A stretch of 64,000 nucleotides of DNA from Ulota crispa. Its lineage: Eukaryota; Streptophyta; Bryopsida; Orthotrichales; Orthotrichaceae. The notes under the pieces are model-generated. The model saw only the letters and a list, made by a program, of their open reading frames with translations, was not told where the DNA came from and ran no database searches. The stretch spans positions 1,366,501 through 1,430,500 of the forward strand of contig OY987252.1 of the NCBI GenBank assembly GCA_963920765.1, in the 5' to 3' direction. This document shows positions 36,454 to 49,461 of the stretch, in pieces (the stretch's first letter is position 1; every line of letters begins with the position of its first letter). The position numbers and the translations under genes were made by a program.

Positions 36454-38503
36454 TTATTCAAAAGTCAACTTTGAAGTTGATTCTACTAGATAGATGAGGG
36501 GCTCATGTCCGTCTATGACGCCGAGTTTGTCGAGTTGTTGCCGTGTTGGGGAAGACAACCATGATCCTGATTGACGGGGTGGAGGTGGGTCAAGCTCCAG
36601 ATGGCCATTGAAGGCTGCTCTTGCTGTCCTCCAGCGGTGGTCAAGCCTCAACCATTGTTGATTACATAAAAATAGTGTTTTACTTGCTTCCTTTGAAAAC
36701 TCCAAGCAAGTACCTTCTCCACAGACTGGACACCTTGCGTATTCTTTCCCAACTTGTGCTGAAATCAAGGTATACGCAGAGAAGTCATTTATAGTCCACA
36801 TGAGAATATCCCTTAGCATGAAATGTTGATTACCATTATCTAGCTCAAACATGTCTATTGCGGGGGCACCAACCCACAATTTCTTCAACTCATGTACTAG
36901 AGGCTGTAAATACACATCTATTATGTCTTCTATAGGGGAGTTTGGTTAAGGTATTATCATACTCAAGCAAATGAAAAACCTCTTTGTGACAAGATAAGGG
37001 GGGAGATTGTCCAATACAATCATGATGGGCCAAACAAAATGTCTAGAAGATTTTATGCTATGTAGATTCACACCATCCAACGCTAAGCCCATCTTCACAT
37101 TTCTAGTTTCACTGTTGAAACTAGGAAAAGTGTTGTTTCTAAACTGCCACTGCTCAGAGTCCACAATAGATTGCATTTTTCCATCTTCTGAATGGTTTGT
37201 GGCATGCCATCTCATGTGCTTAGCTAGTTTGGGACACTTAAACATCCTTTTTAACCTCTTAATCAAGGAAAAAAATCTTAATACTCTAATTGGGACTGCA
37301 TTAGATCCTTCCACAAAACGCGGCTTTGAATAGTGCATACAACTAGTTGACATTGAATTCTCCCTCCAACGCAGTGTCTTGCCACACTCACAACAATGAA
37401 TTACTTGATGTGAGAGACCCAATTTCATTAGGAGAGACTTTAGTTCATTGGAACTTTTTGGACAGCGATTGCCACTTGGGAGGACATTGTCTTTCAAGAA
37501 GGTCAAGATCTTGTCCAAACAATTGTGGCTTACACTAAAAAGTGTGCACAAAGACACCAAGATGATACTGAAACGTAACTTGCTTGTCTGAGAGCCTTCA
37601 AATAATGGCTTAGACGCCTTGTAAATCAATTCCTCCAACACCTCCAATCTGTCCAGCTCTTCTTCATTTGCTAAAAGGTCATGAAACTCTAGCATGCCAT
37701 CAGCTTCATTTGCAAACTGACGGTGAATGTCGTCAGTTTTACCAAAAAATTCTGAGCCATGTCCTCAAAACAAGCATTGGTGTTGGAAAGGGTCTCTTCT
37801 ACTATGTAGGTCTCTTATGCTTGAAAGAACTCCTTGTCAGGGAGCATTTTGTCCTTTGTCTCCGATGAGTCAATTGAAGATTCCTCACGGTCATCTTTGT
37901 TCCCATGATTCTGTAACATATAATTTCACCGGGTGCTTGTCAATACAATGTTTGTTAAATGCAATAAATATTTCAGCACTTCAATTGTCATAAAGGGTAA
38001 TAATCATGCATCTCTACTATGTAGCCACTACCAATGATCAAAATGTACATTATAACATTCTCTACTATGGCTGAGATGTAGTTTCATTTTTGTGGAGAAT
38101 TTAAGGAAAATGATTTGGTATTCCCAATGAAAATACCTTATGTTAGAGCTTTCAGATAGGAAGGGGATCTTACTAGTATAGGATGAGTCAATGTTTGATC
38201 GCGTCTGTACTTCCTGTGGTGAGTTTCCACAACACCAATTGGTTGTGTTTGGAATCCATGGCACCTTAAACAGGCACAACAATATCTTGTAATTCCCAGT
38301 TGTATAGCAGCAGCTCTTTCCACATGATATGCCCTATTTAATTGGAGGGTGGACAATTTGAAGGTCATTGAGATGAAAACAATCATGAAATTCAGATTTG
38401 CATACTTTGATATAAAGGAGCCATTACAGAGATTCAAAAAAATCATTGTCTGCATTGGACTGACGTGGTTATACAGATGAAAATGCGCTTGTACCTTTTG
38501 CAA

Positions 38504-41500
38504 TGTGGAGTTCCTTTTCCTTTATTAGTTAATCATGCATGCTTGTTTTAGATGTAGTAGTTAACAAAATAATGATGCAATGGCAACAACGGATTTATTG
38601 TGCACTGGCTATAGAAAATAGACTCACCTAAGAATTTTACTATGCTTGCATTAAAAAAATACTATGATTGAGATTACGGCAATGATAATGCCTTGACAAA
38701 TTTGTTTCCTAATGAGTTTCACATGGGTCGTCTATTTGCACCTTAATTTGCTACTAGAAGTCTTGATCTTTTGAAAAGCACCTCCTTATTGTCCTAATAG
38801 TTGTTGGATATCCAAAAGGGTGGGTTAAATAAAGTGCCTCCTTGTTGTCCTGACAATTGTTGGAAATCCAAAAAGGTGGGCTCAATAAAGTTGAAGTGAC
38901 TCAGTGCATTGTTGTACACTTGAAGCTCATGTGCAGCATGTTCCAGTGGGTGACCGCACTAGCATATTTTCCAATCAAGATCCCTATAAACAATGTCTCT
39001 CCCGCAAATTACAATATGAATCAATTACCTTGATTCTATCATTTTATAAAATGTACCTTCATTTGTAGATTGAATGAATCTATTTAATTAAAATATTTTC
39101 TGAGCTACTGAAATTGGACTATATTAATGCACATGTACAGAATCTTCAATGGAAAAGCGCAGTTTTGAATGCTGCTTATTGCTAAGAAATTGTTGTAACA
39201 AGTTGCTCAAATCAGAATGAGCATTTGCTGAATAGAATATACAATAATTGGTAACTAGAAGACTTAACATTACCTTTTGCAATGAAGCTATTAACCACGC
39301 TCATGCAACAGTAATCTCCAAAAGCAGTATGTAATAATGGAAGTTATGCATTCTGATTAACTCCACATTGAAAGTCTTGACATACTACTAATACTTCTTT
39401 TGGCACATCTGAAATAAAAAATTAAGACATAATAAAGCTGCAGTGATGTAAAAACTTCCATGTACATAATATTTATTTGTACTTCAAGCTTTGCAAAAAT
39501 CCAATAGATTAAGAACTAAAGCCTACCCTACCTAGCAATTACTTTGAAAGGTCCAGTATGAGTTTGAATTTGCATGTTTCATTTTCTTCTATAGGACAAA
39601 GAAATATCACAAGAAGAGTAATTTGCAAAGAGCCAAAAAAAAGCTAGCAAGTGAAGACAACAAACAAATTTTGTAGCTGGCCTATTCCCATACTAAAGTC
39701 GTGACATTGACTAGCAAAGTCCATGACAGCACTTGTACATGTCAATTTTGGTTATTAACCCATACATAACTGAGTCACCATTCTCTAGTGTCAACAAAAC
39801 TTTGTATATCTATATACTTAATTTAGCTGGAATGTTCATTATTTTATATTTTTGATTAATTATTTGTGAAGTTTAGTTATAGGGTAGAAATCATGAATTT
39901 GGAAATGACTAATTATGAGATATTTGCTGAAGATTATGTGCAAGGGTCTTTAAGGTATGTACACCCATAAGCGTTAAACTAAGGATTTTAAACATGATGA
40001 GTAGTAATAAATAGGTAGCAAACTATATGGTCCTATTAGGAATAGAAAAATAATGAGTTTACACTTTTGACTGTATTATTTGGGTACTGCAAGAATAATT
40101 TGTAAATTTTTAAAGAAGAAATTGTCATTACACCCAAAACCACTATTAAGATTTCATGTTCACATGTTGTACATCCTTGTCATTACATGTATTCACTTCC
40201 ACATATTTTCCAAGATTTCAAAGGTGACGGTTAAGGGGACAGTGGTGCTTATAGGTGTACATACCTTACTATCTATAGATTTTACAGATCTTGAAAAAAA
40301 AGAATCACATACAGTCAATCCGGGAGAGATTTTGTTTGTTAAAATACCTTTGTATACATCATCAAAGACCATTTGGGAAGCTGTAAAGTGAGCAGGGTTA
40401 TTTCTTGTTTTCTCTATAACCTTAACTTGTCTTAATGACCAATTTTGTAAATCAAACACGTGAGAAATGCAGTACATGTTGAAGGTCATTTTCATAATTC
40501 TAATACTCCAATGATGATACCTTATAATCTTTCAAGCAGTAATTCAGGCTATTGTGTTTTCTTTCCTATGTGCCCACTGCCATACCTTGTTCAAATTTGT
40601 ATGGTTACATTTTAGAAGGAGTGAATACAACTTATTACAATGTTGATTTTTTGTTCATTTCAAAAGAACTTCTTAGAAGCTTGAAAAAAGAGTCAAGCAT
40701 TATTGGGGAAATGCTTTTGAACAAGCAAAGGTGAACATACGTGGAATGTGTACTTGGCAGCACTTGCAATTCATGTCCAATTGAACTCATAGTTTGCAAT
40801 CCCTGCACATGAAGAAAAAGGCAAGAACTGTAGTTATGAAATTCTCTATATGTCTAATACACGTAACCAATGCAATTGCTTTGAATCCTTAAAATCTTAG
40901 GTTTTTGGTATTGCGTTACAAATTAGGGAATTTGACATTCTTTGCAATAATGCTGCATTCCTGTATCAGTTCATTGAATATTAATAGTGGAACTCAAGCC
41001 ATACAAAATTGATATGCATTTCAAATGCCACTATTGTCAATACCTACAGCAATTTGTCATACGGAAAATGTTGTGGAAGTCCTATGTTAATGAGCCTTTA
41101 ACTCTAAAATAATAATAATACATCTTGCCTCTAATAAGCTTCTGTCTCCACGTATTTTGAAAGGTCCATGAAATTAATGTCAAACAAAAGATAGCAAATG
41201 ACTGTTTCTTTAATCCATAGAATATTGGGCATGAGAAGAATCTCTCTGAATGTGAACATTGTATTAGGTCAATGATAGGTATAGTCCTTATAGAAATTAA
41301 AATGTTGTAAGCATGTCAAATTTTCATTATACTGCTTTCAATATACAATTTTACAAGCTGTGGCACAGTAGAAGTAGTCTCAACGAAAAAGAGAAGTAAG
41401 AAAACTGAAATAGACAAGACATTGCTAACAAGGAAACCCTAAAAAAATTAAGCTTTGTCTATTATTCTTGTACCTTGCTACAAATTTGGAATAGTGTGTA

Positions 41501-44500
41501 ATTTGTGGGCTACAGCGACATTCATATTGCATAGACAATAATTTATGTGCTTATATATTGTGAGCACTGTGATTATTGATTGAACATGAAAGATATATTG
41601 TACCTAAAATCACACTTGTGTCCAAGCCCGTCTCTTAATTCACTAGCTTCAGCATCCTCTCCCTCAATGAAGGTTGCTTGTGTTTCAATCTGCATTGCAA
41701 GCATGGTATAGTAGCAATTTTCCCATTCAAAATCCAATTGAAACAGTATTGCAATTGGTGTGTCATTATTCCTTAAACAATAATGCAAGTATCGTGAAAT
41801 ATTGATACAAAAGAGTGTAGTAGACTTTTGAGCGTGCATACATTGAGATTTTTGAAACAAAAATATTCCCTAAATCAAGCGTACTCTTCGTTGCTATGCA
41901 AACATACTTGGATAGTTCAATGGCGTTCTCCAATTTTTGGAACCAAAGAAACTACCACAAGTATGTCATGCTGGTGTCTATTCTGTATCTGAGTTTGCAA
42001 AATGTTTATCTTGTTTGAGACAATAGGAGGAAAAGAAATGAGGAATGCAAATTTTGACCGCAAAGCATTGTCATTTTTAGACGATGATTTCACCACAAAA
42101 TTGAACGATAGAAACTGAGTTATCTACATTACAAAGTAATGACTGCTAGCAGTAAGCCGAGGAGTAAAATATCAGATTTCAAAGATGATGGTGACACCAA
42201 CAGCATTAAAGTTCATCAGTAGTCATCATTAGGTTTATACTTTATAGACAGTATTGGAGAGGTCCATCGAACATGACGTTGCAAAAAAGTAATTGATGTG
42301 ATGGAACATGGCTGTTTTAGTTACCTAAAATCATTGCCACTCATAATGGACATATTATAATAACCCAATATCATAATTTCAAGATAGGTGAGATTTCAAG
42401 TAAGCTCACCAGCAAGAAGGCCTCTTCAACCCTAGATTTGAGTTATGCAACTTTGTCTATGTCTCTGCCATTGTCTAAAATGAATGGGAGCCCTAGAAGT
42501 TTGTAGAATTAGGGCAACACTTGTGCATGTACAACGTTTTTCAACTGCTGCAAAATAGTGTATTGCCGGGGTACAACTGATTATCATATCACTAATGAAT
42601 TAGCACATTTGGCATTGAAGTTAATACAAAGGTTTCACAGGTTCATCTCAAAGAATTGAATGCTTATGTACTAGAAGAGGAAGTGTGGCAAGAGGATGCA
42701 AAGTTTGGTCCAAGAGGAACAAAATAGACGCTACTAGAGGGTGGTGCTAAAGGAAGAAGCATGGGTTGCAGCAACTTTTGCAAGTAAAAAATTTGTCATA
42801 AGTTCGAACACAACTTTGTCTTTTTGGTTTTATTGCCAAGATTAATGCTTTCAAGAGTCCTATCTTTGGTTATTGCTTCAGTAAATGCCTTTGTGGTCTA
42901 GCTACTATTTGCTATTTTTTTCATGTACATGTGACAGTGGCACAGATATTTTAAACAGCGGGTGTAGATTATAGCCGCCGTCCAATTAGATGAGGACAAA
43001 TGCTAGCCATTGTAGAGGAGAATGACAACTTACAGCTAAGAAATTGGAACAAAGTATTAACACTGACAATTCCTTCCCAAAATGTAGGTACAGCTGTATT
43101 TTTGGAGTGGGCAAGTTGCTATTTAAGTGAGGGTTTATAGGCTTATGTACCATCTACTAGCATCCTCAATTAGCGCATTTTTACTTTAAAAAAGAAAGGA
43201 ACTCATTGAAGAGAATACTAATTTCAGCATTTGACAAGATTTTAGTGAGTTTGGAGCAGAGAGAGGTGGCAATGGTGACAATAATGTAGTGTAATTCATA
43301 TTTTCATGAAGTAAGTTCAACGCACTAAAGCAGTTGCATTATTTAGTGAAATAGGACTTGGAAAAGGATGTTTTGAAAAAAGAGAATTGCATATCTTTCA
43401 GCTCTTTGTGGAGAAGCTCTACAAAGTTTCATAGGTACTGCTCTGATGTTTGCGGTGTTGTAGAAGTGAACTTCAAAGAGGAGGAGATAAGTAACTAAAT
43501 GTAGGAGAGGTACAGCTCTCCAAGTTCCAATTGAGCCAACTTGAAACTCATGTAAGGAGAAAATGAAATAACAACAACTAGTACTATAGCTGTTAGGTAC
43601 GCAAATGTTCTTAAAAGATGAAGGAGAGGGCACTTAAAAACATGAAGGAGAATGGTTTTAAGTTGTCCTAGTTGATGCGCTAGATGACTACGTGTAAGGG
43701 TTATTTGTCAAGTGTTTAGTACTTCATAGTTTTGCCTTGGCAACTGAATAGAGCAAAAATGCAAGTTTTGGTCCCGTCTCCAACTAATTTGGCTATTTTG
43801 ATTGTGGTAAACAATCGAGGTGGGTGTCCAATATTATTGTTCTCTGTAGTGAATAGTTGCAAAGTTGAGCTGGTTTGCTTTATACTTAGAACTTTTTGTA
43901 TTGGCTCTTGATGGAACATTCATGGACTTCATGATTGCTTTAATAGTGTTGTACCTTGCATTTTTCCAAAACGCATTGTAGAAAGTTTTGATGAAGGGGT
44001 TGTAGAACGTGTAGTCATGCATGTGGTTTAATTTGCGTCTGTGAACATTGGGTCTGATAGTGTACTTGAACCTTATCCATCCTGTAATTATTTGCAATGG
44101 ATTATGATAGAATCATCATTAGCAATTACCGCATGTTTCAAAGGAAAAGTACGTACTCTTAGTGGTGTAGAAATAGTGCTCCGTAGCACTTCATGGAGTG
44201 TTGGGAGGACTATAAAGTGTCTAGTCAGTGTCAGTCATGAATTTCACGGCTTATAGTAGCACAGTGAGTTCTTTTTGGTGGAATGTGTCGTGAACTTTGT
44301 ACGTGCCTACTGCACAAGAGGGCCTTTTTAGGTGGATTTTGGTCTTCATTAACAACAGAAACACATTTTCAAGCTACAAAGTGTGAAGGAAATGCTAGAA
44401 AACTTGGATTACATAGTGAAATGTTAGAACAAAATTGATTTATAGACATGTAACATGTGCGGATGTGATATTCTTTGTCCAATAAGTTTATGAATGTTGA

Positions 44501-45899
44501 ATTTGAAGCACCACTGTGGGTGTTAAAATCCTGAGTGTTGAACTTGTTAGACAAAGAAAGAGAAAACGCTGTGGTAGATGCACCTCCTGCTATATTCTAA
44601 TAGTTGGACAATGTTCACTTTACTTTTTCAATATTTAGTTGTGATGTGAATGTGTCCAATACGGAGTGTGTGTGTAACTATAGTATTGTTCTAGACTCTA
44701 GTCATACTGACATAGTGTACAGAGGAAACGAGGTAAGCAAAAGGAAGAAACCATGACCTTGACATCATACACTAGAGAAATCATTGAAAAATATGTGTAA
44801 TTACAAAATTTGTATCGGCTGTCTTGAAACCAAAACAAGATGTCAAAAAGAATCACTAATATGCAATTACAATTACTAAATATGTATTTCATTTAACTGG
44901 GAGTTCATAAAAACCACATAGACGAAGCGAATGTTGCTCTTCATTTGCTTCATGTATTGCACGTTTCATGTTAACATATGGCATTCCAAAGCTATATTTA
45001 GGCCTTTGCATAAGTAAATCTTTAGAAATTGAGCAATATATTTGCAAATTCTGAAATTAGTTTGGTAAATGACTGTGCAAATAACAAGTGGCACTACAAG
45101 GAAATGGACTATTCATGAATCTTTGTTATGGCTCTTCTTAGTCACTTAAAATTCTAAATGACGCACTAAATTTGTAAGTCATAGGAATACAATGTGCATA
45201 CTCATGTTTTTGTGGCCTTCAAAAGGTAATATAAATTTGTATTGTTATAATGAACAGGATAATTGTCTACATGCGATTTTCCCTTGCAATTACTGCTATA
45301 GCAATTATGTTGCTACTGTACAGTGATAGCAAGTATGTATCTAGAGTGCCACAATTCTACTAATGCATTGTTAAAAAATATAGCAACAGTTGTACTATTT
45401 GCTAGTTGCTATGTATCACTGATGTTTGCTTTTACGTGTTTTTCCACTGCCTTTGCCAGTGGCTTACTTGACATTTCATGTAATGGATAGGGTGGGGATT
45501 TGCATTAAGTGGGGGATGTTGGTGGCTGGTAAATTGGATTGTTTTAATCCTCGTTAATTATTGTATTGTATTGCAAGCGTAGAAACTATTATTCCCATGC
45601 AAGCAAAGTAAGTCATTGCCCATTGCATGTCATTGTGTGGTGAGTACAGACTGGTAATTCATTGCGTTTTCCAAGGGGAAATTTGACCAAATAGGTTTTA
45701 GCAGTTGTATTGTTTTGCAAAGCAGAGGTTGATTGATGGCAATGACAATTGAGAAGGTATGTGCACATGTGGACTATGAATTTTAATTTTTCCAAAAATT
45801 GAAGGTGAAACCAAAAGAGTATGGGAGCTTCCTTGTGTCTATGATAAGATTTGTTTATTTTGAAACATATGCATGAAGTGTTTGACTTCAATATCAATG
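38504..45899. other. E2 central non-coding region between divergent genes
   Basis: About 7.4 kb with short ORFs only and no recognised domain. Probably includes the promoters of both genes and 5' introns. An internal CACTACAAGG occurs at 45092. Confidence 0.5.
38779..38893 (+). repeat. 56-bp tandem duplication
   Basis: CCTCCTT(A/G)TTGTCCT starts at 38781 and 38837. Both copies continue GTTGGA.ATCCAAAA.GGTGGG and TAAATAAAG/TCAATAAAG. Confidence 0.75.
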
Positions 45900-48229
45900 C
45901 AGATCACGGAGAGGACGCCAAAGCCAAGGAAGTCCACAAACATATTTGCTGAACGGAGGAAGCTTGCATATGAGGAAGGGCAACAAAAACAGACTTTAGC
46001 CATGGTTGGACACAAGAGGATTGGACTCAAGAGGAAGGGTACGTCTATGAAGGAAAATGCAGGTACAAATCGATATTTGGCTTCAACCAAATAAATAGAA
46101 ACGCAATTTTGTCATTCCAAATGTTGCTTGGAGCATGAGCATTGCATACTTTTGGCGGTCCACCTCGTAAAAACTAGCGGAATGTGTGCTCCCCTAGCAA
46201 ACAGAGCAAGGGAGTCAAGTCTATTGAAAGAGGAGAAGGTTAGAGCCATGAAAATTTGATGTGTGTTTTATATAAATGAATGATTGAAGGTTGTACATTG
46301 TGTAAGGATTTGAAAATGTATCTATTATGTTGTTAAGAAAGCAGAATGCTTGTTTAGTAGAAGAATGGATATAGAAATGTGATTTTCCAATTTTTTTGAA
46401 GATAACCACCTAATGGGAGATCAGCAAGGTATAGTACACTATCCATTCACATTGAGTTTGCCAATAATTCTGAATGCTTGCTTGAGGATAACAAGGAGAC
46501 CAAAGACCAACCAAGTAAGGCGAAAATCGCATTTCGGCAACAAGCACCGTAAACTAAGCATGTCCAAAGACGTTGTTGGTAAGGTCGGAAGAAGAACTGC
46601 CATTCCTAGTACGATGATTGACCAGTCCTCTTCTCATGCTTCCCTAAAAAAGCTAGTGCTAGAAGATGTGTACAATGAACCGGAGCATGTGGAGCAAATA
46701 TCTTGTAAACAAAGAGCAACAACTGTTTTGACTGACCATGACGCAGGCAATGTCAAAAGGGCAGTGGAATCTAAATGGACCAAAGAAGAGGTAATCAAAG
46801 CCATCATGAATATCAAAAGACCAAGCCGTTATTTAATTTATTTCTGGTTGGGCAATCTAGTATATAAAATTTAAGACATGCTATTCTGTCATTGCCTTTA
46901 ATCATACAACGATATTTTACCAATGTTGAACGAATAATAGTTAGAAATATGGCTTCTAGAAAGCCAAGTATAATACAACTAAATTATGTTTTGCTAGAGA
47001 AATGTACAAAGAACTAACTTGGTTGAGGAGTATGAGAACACCTCCTCCGATGAAAAGTCCATCAGTGTAGGTCATGTGCAGTCAACAGTGCAGAAGGATT
47101 TAAGCCCAATCATCAAACTCTTCAGTGAGAGCTCTGATGACAATATCAAGAGTGATACAGAGGCTACTAGACAACTTGGAAGTGACAACCTCAAAGATGA
47201 AGACATGAATGAGGGAATTAAAGTGTACTCAAGTAAAGTCAAATCCAAGAGAAGAAGAGATAGACGCCGACGACAGAATGAGAGAGAGAGAAGGTGATGA
47301 GAGGCAAGAGGAAGGATTTATTCAAAATCTCCTGATGGTGGATAGGTTTAGGAGAAAGCCATATGGACTTGGTGTGGGGCAGTGGAGGAAAGAATTGATG
47401 ATGTTGTCTAAGAAGCTTGATCCTGCAGTGGCGAATATCAACAACCATCCTGAAGGAGCAGTGGAGGACGTTGTTGATTGGATAAAGCACGCTTGGGAGT
47501 ACAACTTGCCTGTGCAGTTTGAGTATGGGAAGAGTGTCATAGCGCGAGGTGTGACACTGAGGCACAGCGCTATTTGAACTAGGTTCCGTAACAAGGAACC
47601 TAAACCAGATGATTTGTCAGATCGATCCTGGTGGCTTATGTGGAAGGAATATATAAGTCTAATAATGCAAGAAAAAATTGAGAACTGTCAAAGGGCAAAT
47701 GCTTCTGGTATGAACTTTGGAAGGACATGACTTTCTAGCAAAATAGGTGTTAGAAAAAGACTCCGCAACCAGCTGCACAGGTCCCCAAAGCCAGAGGAGA
47801 TTTGTTTTGAAATGAGAAGGCAAAAAGGGGCTCAATGGCTGAAGGAAAAGCAAAATATCGACACTAACATCATGAGAAACAACACTAGGAGAGTCACGCA
47901 ATCTTCTTGAGATTCCCCATACCAGTGTTGTTGGAGCAATTGGTAGTTGTGGCAATGTGCAAGTGCCTATTCTAGCTCTTGATGGGAATAGAAACTCTAG
48001 AACAAGCGCGGGAGAGTCTAACAGTATTTTAAGGAATATGGCAATGCCTCCAGCGGATGATGAAATCTTCAACCATCCTTTTGTGATGATGTTGATGGAA
48101 CAACTGCGTGGAAAAGATAACCCACAAAATACTGTTGGTTCTCATGCGGACCCAGCACAAATGGAGACAACCATCGCTATTGAACAAGACAACAGTCATG
48201 GCAATGATTTCAATCTTAAAGCTAATATG
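45900..48229 (+). pseudogene. Second gene of E2 (En/Spm-associated, TNPA-like position), decayed
   Basis: An exon following TCAATGCAG reads ITERTPKPRKSTNIFAERR and GHKRIGLKRKG to 46094. Further basic and acidic blocks follow: SHFGNKHRKLSMSKD and KWTKEEVIKAIM (to 46874), EYENTSSDEKSISVGHVQ and LFSESSDDNIKSD (47019-47297), then after a frameshift VDRFRRKPYGLGVGQWRKE, VEDVVDWIKHAWEYNLPVQF. A TGA at 47575 and another near 47728 interrupt TRFRNKEPKPDDLSDRSWW, MQEKIENCQRAN and FEMRRQKGAQWLKEKQN. The last exon ends LKANM before a GTGAGT donor (about 48231). The W..W and EK..NC..AN pattern recalls the plant Ptta/En/Spm transposase family (PF03004), only weakly. Its place beside tnp2 inside one CACTA element suggests the DNA-binding partner. 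Confidence 0.55.
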
Positions 48230-49447
48230 GTGAGTTCTTTGTATCTCCAAGTTTCTTTTATGTGAATTTTATAAAGAATTGTATTCGCATAGAGCATCTT
48301 CTAATGTTTAAAAAGTTTGATATGAATATGTATGATGTTTTCTCGCATGTGGTCCATGTCAACGTAATTTCATTTGCTTATGGCTGTGAATTTTGTGAAG
48401 GGAGAGCAATGCACTAGGTGTTTTAGAGAGAGTTTGGGCTTGGGAAATAAGCTTTTCAAAGAGGGCATGGGCTTGGGAGTATGTGGCCAAGAGAAGAGAG
48501 CATCAAGGATGGCTTGAACACCATATGCTCTTATAACCTTCACTATTCTCTTTGTGGAAAGGGAAAGAAACTATGGGAGCAACTAGAATGTAGCAATAGG
48601 TGGTGGATCTAGACCTCACAAGGTGGCTGTTCAAGGGGTAAGAGGATTAGTAACCGCTGAGGTATTTTACTGTTGAGGAGTTGGAAACTTGCAATTAGTA
48701 TGAAGTTTGATAGTATATGTTATAGTGAATTGGCTTTGCACTTGGTGCATTCACATGATGTACTTGTGCAGTGAATGGATCATGTAGTGTGGACTTGTAT
48801 GGTGTGTATTGCTTTGTAATTGAGAAATGAGAGTTTTACTCATGCACGTTCAGGAGTTATGAAACGGCATGGTATTTGTGAAAGGCCTGATTTCTCTCAC
48901 CGCCAGCATTTTATGAGACTTTCTAGTCCTCTCAACGCAAGCAATGTCTTATATGTTTGGCATCTTTATGACAATGTATGATTTTGCATGATTGTTTGAT
49001 GAAAAATTGTACCAAACATGGCGTCCTTGACAAATTTGTAATAAAAATAAAGAAGAAAACAAGAAAATCCTATATCACATGATTTGAAATTGAAGGTTTA
49101 TTGAGGTATTGGCAAATACTGTAGAAACTGAATGTTATGGCATTGGATACTAAAGTATAGGGAGCATCTTGTAGCCATGAAAATGTTCTATAATTTTTCC
49201 ATGTGAAACTTTGAATTATTGGAATCTGTAATATGAGCTGAATTTGTAATGCAAAGTTTATGGAATGGAATTTCACCCAAAGTGGTTATTGAAACAATTT
49301 GAACCCCTTGTCATATTTGTGTCCTATTTCTGTCACTTGCTGTCAAAATCATGTCAAAGATTTGTCACTTATAGGTTTATATCAACAAGCCCTTATTGAC
49401 GGGACAGTTGACAAAAATCTGTCAATTTTTTGTCACAAAGGACATTG
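48230..49447. other. E2 right subterminal region
   Basis: No coding sequence. The last 150 bp before the terminus repeat TTTGTCA/TGACA motifs (TTTGTCACTT, TTGACGGGAC, TTTGTCACAA), as in the left end. Confidence 0.5.
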
Positions 49448-49461
49448 CCATTCTTGTAGTG

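Larger units (their letters stand above)
30436..38503 (-). pseudogene. CACTA tnp2 transposase of E2
   Basis: Read from 38503 down. Transposase-associated-like domain: CCACLRCHGFQTQPIGVVE (38.1-38.5 kb). Acidic linker ending EEETLSNTNACFEDMAQN, with a 1-base loss in a T run near 37745. Transposase_21: LASKPLFEGSQTSKLRF-type block, LDKILTFLKDNVLP, HMRWHATNHSEDGKM, RNVKMGLALDGVNLHS, WPIMIVLDNLPPYLV; stop at 36946; then DVYLQPLVHELKKLW, WTINDFSAYTLISAQ, ARCPVCGEGTCLEF (36454-36915). After a 2.86-kb intron, DUF4218 in one exon (32713-33593): LLDPMHCEKNLCKN to HDFVLQNLEYM, with TGA at 33489, 32949 and 32856. DUF4216 exon 30436-31221: EYVGHVEEILRQNY, RFTLANYNRR, FAFPKHCKQAFYC. One protein of roughly 1,000 residues would be expected; this one has at least four stops and a frameshift. 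Confidence 0.88.
28120..49461. mobile_element. 21.3-kb CACTA transposon E2, full length, nested in E1
   Basis: Left terminus CACTACAAGGAATG, right terminus (reverse strand) CACTACAAGAATGG, the canonical plant CACTA end. The 3-bp duplication CTT lies at 28117-28119 and 49462-49464. On the - strand, removing E2 plus one copy of the duplication joins DVNKDMESK (from 49.47 kb) to EFNL(R)AILLWTI in frame, so the pre-insertion coding sequence confirms both borders. Beyond the termini both ends share a TTGACA-type subterminal stretch. It contains a decayed tnp2 on the - strand (30.4-38.5 kb) and a divergently transcribed second gene on the + strand (45.9-48.2 kb), the two-gene plan of autonomous CACTA elements. 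It is probably no longer autonomous. Confidence 0.9.

Noticed and set aside
38504..45091. Numerous 60-100-codon ORFs inside E2
   Set aside because: No motif, no splice-supported continuity. Expected by chance in AT-rich DNA of this length.
45092..48792. CACTACAAGG at 45092 as the left end of a smaller CACTA element (possible right end at 48789 followed by TGG, matching TGG before 45092)
   Set aside because: The proposed right end shares only CACTACA and then diverges. Pairing with 49461 gives mismatched flanks (TGG and CTT), whereas 28120-49461 has CTT on both sides and a coding empty site.
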